Assembly (NCBI GenBank): GCA_933228675.1
Contig: OW121740.1
Location: 31,830,632 to 31,894,631 of the forward strand
DNA: 64,000 nucleotides
Direction: 5' to 3'
Source: Stomorhina lunata
Taxonomy: Eukaryota; Arthropoda; Insecta; Diptera; Rhiniidae
Below are positions 46,346 through 60,197 of the stretch, piece after piece. The notes under the pieces are model-generated. The model was not told the DNA's origin, ran no database searches, and worked only from the letters and a program-made list of their open reading frames with translations. A program made the position numbers and the translations under genes. The number at the start of each line of letters is the position of its first letter. Within the stretch, counting starts at the first letter, position 1.

Positions 46346-46869
46346 AAAATAACATTAACCCTTATACTCTCCTTGGGTCAATTTGACCCAATTTTGTTTT
46401 TCAAACGCAAAATTTTCCCCTTAAATAATTAAATATGAATGTGAAACTTTAATTTATCCATTACAGGGACGAAAATTATGTATTTGTAAGAAAATAATAA
46501 AATTAAAAATTTTCCTCCCCCCTCCACATTTCAAAACACGATTTACAGACATTTAATACCCTTTGGGTCAATATGACCCAACAAGCGATATTTCAAGCTT
46601 AATTACACTTTATAATTTTTTTCCTATTGAAAATGAAGGTGAATCGAGTTCACCTTCATTCAGAATCATCTATCAATAATTTGTTCAGTCAAATAATCAA
46701 TAAAATCGCTTTTATTGAACATTTTTCCATTTATGGGCTGTTCACATATTACGTAACGCTATTTTCGCAATTTTTTTTGTTTTCAGATGATATGTTCCGA
46801 ACAAAAATAAATATGTTGTCCTCTTAAGTTCTCTTCATCATTCAGCCTACGTATGAAATGATGAACAAA

Positions 46870-47122
46870 AAAAAAAAAACTAAAATAATACATCATTGCA
46901 TCCAAACTAAAGCTTTAGTTCATGCACTTGACCAAATTGTTGCTAATTACACATGTAAGCGCGAGACTAAACGATGGCCAGTTGCATTATTTTCAAACAT
47001 GATAGTTGTATCAGCATATAGCACCTACGTCACATGGACTTAAATGAATCCTGAGTTTAGTTTTAATAAAAACTTCAGAAGCAAGCTTTATTTAGTAGAA
47101 CTTGCAGATCAATGAGCTAACA
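46870..47122 (+). pseudogene. piggyBac transposase C-terminal fragment
   Basis: ALDQIVANYTCKRETKRWPV and ALFSNMIVVSAYSTYVTWT match the third catalytic block and the region after it; a stop replaces Glu before MNPEFSFNKNFR. The catalytic Asp residues of blocks 1 and 2 are absent. Confidence 0.88.
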
Positions 47123-47149
47123 AATGAGCATATTTGGCGAAGAATATTT

Positions 47150-48115
47150 CCAAGGCATTTGATATAGTGTGGCACGGAGCACTACTATCGGTAATAACTT
47201 CTATCGGTTTATATTGAGCTTCCTCAGAGATCGCTCTATACGAGCTGTTATAGAATTCAAGGTTAATTCAGAGCTACCGCAAGCTCCGTTCTTTCTCCAA
47301 CTCTATTTCTTATCTTTATAAATGTCCTTCAACATTAAACTTCCAATCCTATCTACTATTTTGCAGATGATAGTAATATTAGCCATTCATATTCATTCAA
47401 TCGTAGTCCAAGCCTTCTTGAGGTTGGCGCTATGAGACAAAACATGAATTAATTATTAAATCGATATTTAGAAACAATCTCAGAATGGGGTCGTGCGAAT
47501 AGATGTTGTATGCTTATGCATAAACGCGCGGCAAACCATGTTTCTTCATCAATGTGATGTCCATTCGACAAAATATATTATTCAAGTGTCAAAAGAAGCA
47601 TTCAAGTGCCTCGGTCTGATCTCCTTACTATTTACACCACCTCATGTATGTGCCGGAACTTCAAAGTCTATTTTGGAGCTTCTCGACCGAGTGTACGAAA
47701 TGGCGAAAGTGCTCATCGGGACAGTGGGCTATCCAACTCTATTGATTTACCACCATCGCAATTTGAGTTGTGTCACACTATTCTATTGTTAATACTTTGG
47801 AAAGTGCTCTAACGAAATCAGAGAACTCGTTTCCGAAACTCGGACTTTTTTACGCAATACACGTCATTCTGTTAGAGCTCATTCCTTTGTGGCCGATTGG
47901 CCGGTAGACCGAACAACACGCTATATTCAGCCGTATAGTTCGTATATGGAATTCACTCCCCGCAGAAGTCTTCCCTGCCAGTTGCAATATAGGTAAATTT
48001 AAAGCCATAAAGACTACTCCATCTATCCTCCCTCCCATAACCTAATTTCCTTCTTCCAACACAATGCATTGGATAAGTAGGGGCAGGGGATGACCCATGC
48101 TGGTTCTAAATTAAA
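47150..48115 (+). pseudogene. Jockey-type LINE fragment nested in piggyBac
   Basis: SKAFDIVWHGALLS (block A), FADDSNISHSYSF (YADD region, shifted frame), SDLLTIYTTS and, near the end, WNSLPAEVFPASCNIGKFKA. Several stops and frameshifts. The last part of the LINE ends about 48.11 kb, followed by the piggyBac right end. Related to the fragment at 50.7 kb. Confidence 0.8.
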
Positions 48116-48221
48116 AAAATCCAATGTTAAATATCCAATTTTGTTAATATTTCATTGTTGGGTCATATTGACCCAAAGGGTAATATAAAGGGCACAAATC
48201 CAAGGAAAGTAGAAGGGTTAA

Positions 48222-49437
48222 AGATGTCCGTCTGTCTGTCCGTCCGTCTACCTGACTGTCGTTTTTTCTGTAATAGTCAAGTTTTTGGAGCTCCTGTTTT
48301 GTAGATACCTCAGATGTTTATTTTGATGAAATTTAATAGCGTACTTCGCAGGGTATTACCTAAATTCTGATGCATTCGGTAATTTGTGGTAGATATAATT
48401 TAGTGTTTAAGCGATATTTCAGGTGTTTTGATCGACATTGATGAAATTCAGGGTGTGAAGGTATCCTAAAATTTTGTGTAAAATGCAAATGGGTATACCT
48501 TCCAGGAGCTCTACACATCTGATTTTACCAGACAGATACACTGCATTTATCTTAATTTTGTGTCTGACTTTTGAACATTATGATAACATTTGAGAATGTA
48601 TTATATATCAAATTATAGGTTATCTTCCTAGAAAGTAAATGCTGCTAAGTACATGATATCCGTTCAAAACCTACATATGTATGTATGTATGTATCTCACA
48701 CATCAACGAAAATTTATATTTTTTAATTGCAATTGGGAGAAATCCGTTCACGTTTGACAATTGCTGATATCCATCCATTTAAAAGCTATATATTTCGCGT
48801 ATGTATCTAAAATTAAGAGTGTGTACCTTAAAATTCTAAGGCTTGTATACATTGAAAATCATTGTTAAAGCTTTGACCTAACTCAGTCCTCTAACTTCAG
48901 AGTTTTACATAACTAATCAAGAACTTTTACTAGTACGAAATAAAGTACACAACCCTCACTGGGCACTGTTTTTTTTTGGGTTGCATGCCAGAATACTTAA
49001 TCTTCATCAAATCGATGTGCTCTTGCACATCTAATGGCATCTTCATTTTGAAGCATCTTTTCTGCATGGTTTATCTGGTCTATCGAACTTTATCAAATGT
49101 TCGTAAAATAGACATATATCACTTTAGAATCGAAGTGACGCTGCCTTTAACATCAGCCACCTGCCCAACCTAAGATTTGGGTCCATAACTATTCTAGATG
49201 ATGACGCCACCAAAAAGCTTTTCGTTTTCCGACTCTTAATTTTAAAGGAATTACATTTAGTATGAACAAAAGAAAATTAATATACATATGAAGCATTTGT
49301 GTGGGGCTCAACTAAGTCAGTAATCAGAAACTATATAATTATCAATATATTCTTACGATTTTGTACTTTACTTTTGGAACACCATTGGTGAAGGGTATCA
49401 AAGATTCGGCAAAGCCGAATATACCACTCTTACTTGT
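48222..49437 (+). mobile_element. mini-me-like repeat, family A, full copy
   Basis: Opens with a (GTCY)n tract (GTCCGTCTGTCTGTCCGTCC at 48.23 kb) next to the piggyBac TTAA, then matches 1-1496 and ends TTCGGCAAAGCCGAATATAC and CTTACTTGTT. Shorter than copy 1 through several deletions. Confidence 0.85.
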
Positions 49438-49469
49438 TTTAAATTGCATTTAAAAAAAAAAAACAATTT

Positions 49470-49762
49470 TTAATTCGTCACCGAAGTTTAGGATTTTAGC
49501 GATATCTCGGGTGTTTATGGACCGATTTTAACGAAATTCAATAGCGTGCTGCGTAGGCAAATTTCCTAAAATTCGGTGTATAACTCGTCTGGGTATATCC
49601 ATCAGTAGCTCCACAAACTAGATTTCAATAGACAGACGGACATGGCTCTCCTGGCGATTCTGAGTCGATCGCTATAATTTTTATGGGGTCTAAGACGAAT
49701 GAAAAAATTACAAACTGAATAACAAACTTATAATACCCTTTCACCTATTGGTAAAGGGTATA
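49470..49762 (+). mobile_element. mini-me-like repeat related to family A, short copy
   Basis: GCGATATCTCGGGTGTTTAT, CAGACGGACATGGC and the end TAATACCCTTTCACC...GGTAAAGGGTATAAAA, the shape of the right end of these repeats; diverged from family A. Confidence 0.65.
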
Positions 49763-50726
49763 AAAATAGAATTAGCTACCCTACTGTCACCGATAAGCAC
49801 CTTCGCCCTTTCCTGCTGGCGATGGAGAAGCTCCAAAATCAGGGTAAGAAAATATTCACGAGTGTGAAGCTCATTTGTCTAAATTCAGCACTTTCTCAAG
49901 AGTTGTGAGTAATGTTTTTTTGTTTTGTTACACACAATTATGATTAAAGATTAGCTTATACAACTCTCGCGCGTGAAGAGTGAATAAAATTTAAAAATCA
50001 TTTCCTCATGCGCACGACTAAACTAAACTTCAACATAAGCAGGCGCATGAGCATCCACATTTGTCATTCATTCATTTTTAATTTAGTTAATTATCATTAT
50101 TAGTTAATTACAATTGAGTCTTTTACATTTTCAGCAGGACAAATCTACGGTTACGAGGCCTAGAGATTTGTACTGTGAAAAAATTGCAGAAAAATAAATA
50201 ATGTAATATTTTTTATTTATCAATGCGGTTTTTGATAATAAAAAAACAGATTGAATCATTTTTTTCAAAATATCAAAAACAAAATATTAAAAATACCTAT
50301 GTATATGTATTTCTATGCTTTTTTGTTTAAAGGCCTTGCGATATTTCCCGCTGTGTTTCTTAAACCTGTTCGAGATTTTATTTCTCTGTTCTCTCGAACC
50401 ATTTATTTTTTTGCAACAATTTGATTTTGTTCTTGTATTTTTTGTTTTTGTCTTTTCTTTAACAAAGCAGAAATTTAGTTAATATTTCTTCTAATGTGCC
50501 ACTCATGGGCAAGTCGTGCGCTAGTCGTGTAAAATATTTTTTGTGAGTGGCACACAAAATGTGGTTTTCATTTTTTAGTTGATCGTGACTTGTGTAGAAA
50601 AAGTTTACTCTTGTCAACACGAGTAAGAGATGAATGTACAAGAAAAATTTGTTAATACCCATGACTGTGTGCGAGATTTTTATAAAAAGGAATTTTTGCA
50701 CATGAGTAAATGTGTGAAATGAGTGT
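49763..50726. other. Spacer, no gene recognised
   Basis: No motif; the minus-strand frame at 50.46-50.70 kb shows nothing recognisable. Confidence 0.4.
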
Positions 50727-51323
50727 TCAAACCCTTACCCTGTCCAAAATGGACTTAGAAGAGCCTGCCCTTACATGAGAGTTGTATTGCATTTTGGGCC
50801 GAATGTATGTGGTATAAATATTTAGAAGATCAGATAGAGTGAAGTATATCTTACACCTTTTCAAGAAACCTAGGCACTTCAGTGCATCTTTCGACATATG
50901 AAAGATGTGTTGAATCCAGCAGACATCGCACCGTATTTTCATGCCAAAAACATCAAGAGCTTTTGGTTCTTCGATATTTATACCATCCATAGTTACAGTT
51001 GAAGCAACATTGCGAATTGTACGTTTATATGTTAACATATAACATAGAGTTTTCTTAGCATTAAAATCCACTCTGCTTAAACGATCCCACTCAGTTATTG
51101 AAATAAGGTCCGCATTCAACGTATCGTTCATGTTTTGCCTATTGACTACAATCTCTGAGAATCTTGGGCTATAACTGAATGAGTAAGAATAACATACAAT
51201 GAAGTCGTCTGAAAAAATAGTAGATAGGTTTTGAAGTTTGACATAGAAGGTCATTAAGAAATTTAAGAAAAAGTGTAGGAGGACCCGAGTTTTCCCTGCT
51301 GCGTTATCGGTATTATTAAACAA
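50727..51323 (-). pseudogene. Jockey-type LINE reverse transcriptase fragment
   Basis: 198 codons open on the minus strand: FSDDFIVCYSYSFS (degraded YADD block), LISITEWDRLSRVDFNAKKT, DGINIEEPKALDVFGMKI, FHMSKDALKCLGFLKRCKIY and LLNIYTTYIRPKMQYNSHV. The order fits RT palm end and thumb. The first catalytic Asp is kept in the form SDD. Ends are lost on both sides. Confidence 0.85.
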
Positions 51324-52023
51324 AACTTTTATTGTTTACTTATTTGGACCAAAAGTTATTAAAATATCTTTTGCAATTAAGTTAGTGCCACATCCTGTAT
51401 TAATATTAAATCATATATATTTTGTTTTATTAACTAATTTTATGTAATAACAAAAACCAAATTAATGAAGGATTTATATATGTCATTCTGAAGACAAAAG
51501 CCTTTATTTGAATAAAAGATGTAATATAATGATATAGTTGAAATATTGTTAATTATGTAATAACCTTCAAATGACTTTGTAAGAATTATAAATAGTTTTA
51601 ATTATAGCTCAACCGATTGGCTTAAAAATTATTAACATAATCATTTATGTATGTATTTATGTAAGTAAATTATGATGGTCCTTATTAGCTAATAAAAAAG
51701 AAAAAGTGTAAAAACTAATAAACTCGTTTTCTAATTACGGCACGTGTTAACCTTTCTTCGATTGGTCTGGAAGTTTTTTGGAATGTGTTAGCATTTCCAA
51801 CATTTGTAGAATAAGCTTCACCATAATATATATCGTTACTTTAATATAGAAAAGCCCTAACTTATATTTTTCTTACATGGAAGGAGAGGAAAAAAAAAAC
51901 TAAATAAAATCTTAAGTTTTGAAGATATAACAATTTTTTAAAAGCAGTTTTTTTTTATCAAATTCTCTAAAGAAATTAATGCTATTATAATGTTTTTTAA
52001 AATTAAAAGATTTTTATAAAATT
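51324..52023. other. AT-rich spacer, no gene recognised
   Basis: No motif found. Confidence 0.4.
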
Positions 52024-53688
52024 AACAAGTAAGAGTGTTATATTCGACTGTGCCGAATCTTGTAAACCCACCATCAAGTTGGACGAGAGTGCAGCTAATT
52101 CAAAATCTGGACCAAAACTGAAAAAATCGCTAAGCTAATTAGTATTGTTGGTAAAACCTTTGGACTAAATTCGGTTGCCGTATAGTTTGCTTTATAGTTC
52201 AACATTTAAAAATATTTTAGTGGTTTCCCCAGTATTTACTTTGATCAAAATTCTGTCTCATAACCGGGTATAGTTTTACATTAATAACTTGTTAAATACT
52301 TTTCGTTAATATGTAGTTAGGCTAAACACGTTAATAGTAATACGGCAGGTCCATATATTTCGTTAGGAGATCCTAATGCATTCATCATATATAAAGTCTG
52401 GGCTGAACATTGATTGATGCCTATCTAATTTCATAGGTGCAATCTTAATATAATGAATGTATCTCCAAATCTTTTTGATTGCAGATATAAAAAGGGGATG
52501 TTATATATATATATATAAGAATTATAGTCAAATGTTGACCGATTGTTACAAAGTTTTACACACTGGCTGGTATATATAGAGCTTATTCTTGCAAAATTTA
52601 GTGGCCATAGCTATCATAGTTTCTAATTTTATAACTTTTAACTGGCCTTTGCTAAAATTTTTGGTTTCCGTGAGTGTTTTTTATATGAAAGCTAAAGTCA
52701 AATATGAACTGATTCCTATAAAATTTGATAAACTGATCAAAAATTACATAAAACTTGCCTATTTTAAATATAATCGTCATAGTTATTACAATTGTATTCA
52801 ATTTATCATCATTAATATGTTTCCCGGGGCGGGGTTATATGGGAGCTCTAACTAATTTAGAACCGATTTTGTCCACTTTCAAAATACATATTTTTCAAGA
52901 CATCCAAAATACCTTCGTAAAATTTTGTCCGTCTAGGTCTTTTCGTTAAGGCCAAATGGTCAAATGCTGACCGATTGTAACAAAATTTTGCACACTGGCT
53001 CGCATTGACATATGACTTCCTTGTGCTTAATTTAATCTTACTAGCTCTTGTAGTTAAGGAGCCATCACGATTTTATCTGACGGACAGACGGACATAAATC
53101 CCCTTTTTTGTGACCGATTGCGACAAAACTTTGCACACTGGCTGGCATTGACATAAGCCAAATTTAGTGGTTATATCTGTTATAGTTTTAGATTTAGTGG
53201 CATTTATGTATATTTTAGGTGAAATTTAGGCTGTTTTCGTAAGTTTTCTGTATGGGAGCTATGGCTAAATGTGAACCGATTTTGATACACGCTGCCTAGG
53301 ACTAATATAAAACTTCTATATACCAAATTTTATCAGCATAGCTGCTATAATTTGTCATTTATTAACAAATAAGCGATTAGCCTAGACGAGGTTATACGGG
53401 AGCTATGGTCAAAAGTGAACCAATTTTGCCCAATTTCAATACCAAAATTTTGTCAGAGATGAAGATGAAGAATATTTTTACTAAGTTTCAGTGAGCTAGC
53501 TCCTTTCGTTTAGGCGTTATCGTGGTTTCCACAGACAGACAGACAGACGGACATCGCTCAATAGTCTTAGAATTTCATAAGGATTCAGAATATATATCGT
53601 TTTTGGTTTTTGAGCCAATATTAAGGAAATTACAAACGGAATGAAAATCTCAATATACCCACCATTCTTTTTGATGGTGGGTATAAAA
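52024..53688 (+). mobile_element. mini-me-like repeat, family C, full copy
   Basis: AACAAGTAAGAGTG start, TTCGACTGTGCCGAA hairpin, CACCATCAAG; GACAGACAGACAGACGGACA at 53.53 kb; end TTGATGGTGGGTATAAA. It lacks about 200 bp relative to the copy at 12.7 kb through several small deletions. Confidence 0.88.
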
Positions 53689-54234
53689 AGCGATTTGAAT
53701 GAAAAACGACTTAGGACCTTTCTATATTAAAGTAACAATATGAAATTCAAACAAAAGGATATTTATATAATACAATTAAAATTATAATGTTTGTGTTAAT
53801 AAGAAATGTCAGCCACAATTAAAAATTATAATTTCATTCTTTGGAATTAAATTCATAAGTATGCAAATAATGTAAATAATGAAAATGCCGAGCAGACGTA
53901 CATATATTTGTAAAATTAAAATATTTTATACAAACTGAATCTGAAATGAATTAAAGTTCGCATCCGTCAAATAAAAGGAAACAGTGAGATGCAAATGTGT
54001 TTAACAAAAGTATTTTAAACATTTGAGATAAATTTTAATATATTTTTTAACATATATGTAAGGCAACTTCTGATCCACGCTGCCTCCAGAATCTAATTTA
54101 AATAATAATGTACTTTTATGTAAAGGCAATTGTGTGTAGTGTGAGCAAATGAAAATCTACAATTTTCTGTGAAAACGTACAAAATTTCTGTTGCGAACAT
54201 AACATTTTGACAATCTACTCGTACACGTTCACAT
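53689..54234. other. AT-rich spacer, no gene recognised
   Basis: No motif found. Confidence 0.4.
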
Positions 54235-55111
54235 CCCAGTAAGAACAGTGTCAAACGTTTGAAATATGATGACTTTTACATTTGATATCAAACGTTTTTT
54301 CAAACTTTTTTAAAACCTGAACAGATGTTTGAGATTCACATTCATTTTCAAATGAGGGTTCATTTGACAATAAACGTTTGAAAAATGATAGTTTTTCAAA
54401 TTGAGAATAACGGTTATTCTCAAATCATTATCAAACCCTAAGATGATTTGAGAATAATTTGAAAAATGGTGTTATAAAAATTTGATATCAAACCTTATTT
54501 CAATTTTTTTTTTCAAACATTAAAAAAAATAATTTATGTTAAATAAAATTAATGTTTAAGATATTTTAATGGAATTGCAATGCCATTCCATTAAAATATC
54601 TTAAACGTTAATTTTATTTAACATAAATTATTTTTTTTAATGTTTGAAAAAAAATTGAAATAAAGTCAAAGAAATTCGTTATTTCTTTTGGATTCTTTAA
54701 AATTGATCCATATTTGATAAAACCTTGCTTAAAAAATTTCAAGATTAAAAATTCAATAATATTCATATGCATAAGTAAATTTTCTTTGTTTCTTAAATTT
54801 TTTTTATCTAACAATAAAAAAATTATATTTAAATATGATACACCGTTTTCAAAAAAATATCAAAAATACAACGCCATTTTATTTATGTTCCACATGTAGA
54901 TGATATCCACATTTGAAAAACCTTTGAGAATGAGGCTTGATAATGATTTGAGAATAAAGGCATTTCTCAATTTGAGAATAAAGTCCCCTTTTTGTTGAGA
55001 ACGCTATTATTCTTAAATCAGTATCAAATCAGTATCAAACGTTTGACCTTTGAAAAAACATTTATTTTCAAATCATCCTCAATTTGAGAATAAACCTTTT
55101 TTCTTACTGGG
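54235..55111. mobile_element. Short TIR element with a long central palindrome
   Basis: Ends CCCAGTAAGAA and, inverted, CCCAGTAAGAA; AT flanks both sides. Halves hold repeated words CAAACGTTTGA and TTTGAGAATAA. Off-centre it carries a near-perfect palindrome. No protein. The CCCAG ends recall the TIR transposon at 30.7 kb but the sequences differ beyond that. Confidence 0.8.
54493..54666. repeat. Near-perfect palindrome, arms about 82 bp, loop 9 bp
   Basis: Left arm about 54493-54575, loop 54576-54584, right arm 54585-54666. The arms differ by one base (AATG versus AACG) and by T-run length. A transcript would form a long hairpin. Confidence 0.93.
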
Positions 55112-56032
55112 ATAAAAGCAAATGTACATGCATAACGTATAAATCTTTGCGAATCTAAAGGTGAAATGTAAAACAAATGTAAATACATTTTAAATTACTT
55201 GTTGTAACGTTGGATTAAGTCAAATACTGTATGTAAGTACATGACACATTATTTTATTTAAATAATTGCAATGTAAAGGAACTGCGCCATAAATTAAGAT
55301 ATCCTAAAACAATGTATCGTAGAATACAAAATAGAGTCTGATAATGGAAAAGTTTGTTCATAAGTTTGTCATATAATAGGATTTAAGTATTTTTAAAGAT
55401 CACTGGCATACAAGCCGCTTCTTCGTACACTAAAAAATTTAAACTAAGGCTGTTAACAAGCCGTATCGTAAAAAGTACCAATTACCTAATAACTCGAAAC
55501 AGCCCAGAAATTGAAAAAGTTACTTATTACATTTTTTTATTTAAGGGATTGCTGTAAAAATTCCCATTGGTTCAAATATACTCCTTAGTTTGAAGAAAAT
55601 ACCAAAAATAGGTTTTATCCTTTTATATAATCTAATCGAACAATTTTCTGAAACTTATACTCTTATTTTTCCAGCTAAGCTCAGTGTTCTTGTCCATTTT
55701 TATTTCGGAGATATCACCTTACTGATTTTAAAAAGTACCAAACGCATGTCTGCTTATATTCGTAGCAGAACGAAACGGAATTTAAATTTTATTTCTATCC
55801 CTTTGGGCCTGGAAGAATTATGTTACTGATTTTTTCCCCTTTGTACTAGGATATTCGATTATTCGGGGTTTTTATTTATTCGATTAATCGTGCGAATAAT
55901 TATTCGGTGCTCAAACTTGATAGACTTATAATCGAATAATGACAAATTATTCGTTTAACCGACTAAAATTGATTGTGAAAAATCAAAACCTGGTTACTTA
56001 TCTTATATCTTTGAACGAGCAATAACTGTATA
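55112..56032. other. Spacer with ATTCG-rich tract
   Basis: Around 55.85-55.97 kb the words ATTCGATTATTCG and ATTCGAATAATCG recur in both orientations. AAAAAGTACCAAA near 55.73 kb resembles words inside the foldback that follows, so the foldback may extend left. No gene recognised. Confidence 0.4.
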
Positions 56033-58621
<2,589 letters not shown>

Positions 58622-59825
58622 TACACACATTAAAGTACAAAATAACTAATAGAAAAAAATAAATAAAATAATAACATTTCAAAGTTCATAAATAACAAAA
58701 AGTGAACAATTGATTAAATCAAGTCTGAAACACAAAAATTGTATGAGTTTTAATATTTTAATCTTCTTTTAAAAATAGCCTTTTAAAAATAGTTTACAAT
58801 TTGAATGTTTTTTAAACAATTTTATGTAAAATGTTTGCAAATGATGTAATATCAGTGCTGAATACATTTTAATAAGATATTATAGTGTCCCACCCTTGCA
58901 TTGAGGAAATTAAACTTTGTAATACAGTATCCCCCAAATTTCTTACATTTGATCCCAATAATCAAAATACAAATTTTCATTCAGATCGGATAACTGGACG
59001 CCAAAGCTTGGACATGCCAAGGGTTTTCTTAGATTTCAAAATGTTTCTACTTACAATATATTTATTTTGCCTCAGATATCAAAATGAGCTTTGTAACGAG
59101 ATATGAAAGCTTAATATCGGTTCAAGGGTTTCCCAGAATATTTTACATCCTTAAAGACGCTCCTGAACATATTCAATAAAATTTTTTTTAATTTTTGACA
59201 AATTTTTAAAAGTTTTACTGGTTTTACTTTTTTATGACCTCATTTTTGTTGCAATGGGCTAACGTTCACTGTCACTTTTGCTTAAGACGAAAAAAATAAT
59301 TTTTTTTTCATACCGTTTTCAAAACTCTTTTTTTGGTTTTTTCAACAGTCGCTAATCCTTCAGATAAGCGACTTAAAGTCAAAGGAAAAACCCAATTTTT
59401 CACTAAAGTTATAAAAAAAGCACATGAATTGTTATATATTAGCAGTTTTTATATAAAGAACTATAATTATCATTGTTTCGATGGGTAGAAATATATATGT
59501 GAACTTTGGTTGAAATCGGATGTCATTAACCCTATTATTACCAGGGTCAAAAGTAAAATTTTTTAAAATATTAATTTTGTTAAAAAAAAGGAACTACATG
59601 TTTTTATTATCATATTTGAATAAAAATTCAACAAACCGTTTAAAGAAGCCTCTAATTTTATACAAATTAACCCTTGTGTACCCATAGGCTCAAAATGATT
59701 CTAGTTTTAAACTGAAAAAAACTACTTATATATGAATAATATGCATGCTTAAATATACCTCCAGAAGCTTATTTGTGTACTATTGTTTTAGAAATTAACC
59801 ATCAAATAACCAGAGGAAAATTTAC
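58622..59825. other. Spacer with two piggyBac-end-like words
   Basis: TTAACCCTATTATTACCAGG at 59526 and TTAACCCTTGTGTACCCATA at 59667 resemble the left ends of the piggyBac-like elements, in the same orientation. No coding sequence seen. Confidence 0.4.
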
Positions 59826-59950
59826 TTTTTATAAGAAATTTTTCAAAAATTTTTTTTATAGGAAATTTTTCAAAAATTTTCTTTTTATAAGAAATTTTTC
59901 AAAAATTTATTTTTTATAGGAAATTATTTACAAATTTTATTATTTTACAC
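59826..59950. repeat. Short AT tandem array
   Basis: Four to five units of TTTTTATAAGAAATTTTTC-type, spaced 27-31 bp; a small, diverged relative in style of the larger AT satellites. Confidence 0.7.
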
Positions 59951-60197
59951 TTTTTATTGGAAATTAAAAAAAAAAAACTTGACTATTTATAAAACATTAT
60001 TCGAAATTTTATTTTTTATAAGAAAACTTCAAAAATAAAACCTTTCACATTTTGTAGGTCTCAATTTGTTCAAGAATATGAAGTTGCTAACAGAATTAAT
60101 AGGTTCCAGCAATCGTTTACTAGTTTGTAAGTCTGTGGTAAAGAATTCTGGAATGAAAATAAGTCAATATTTTAATGTCAGATTAATATGAATATTA

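Larger units (their letters stand above)
46359..48217 (+). mobile_element. Second piggyBac-like element, decayed, TTAA duplication
   Basis: TTAA on both sides (46355-46358 and 48218-48221). Ends CCCTTATACTCTCCTTGG and, inverted, CCCTTCTACTTTCCTTGG. Three subterminal palindromes of the form TGGGTCAATTTGACCCA (left at about 46.375 and 46.565 kb, right near 48.165 kb). It keeps a transposase C-terminal scrap and carries a LINE scrap, so most of the gene is gone. Confidence 0.9.

Noticed and set aside
47493..47812. Two overlapping plus-strand frames as new genes
   Set aside because: They are frameshifted pieces of a Jockey-type LINE nested in the second piggyBac-like element.
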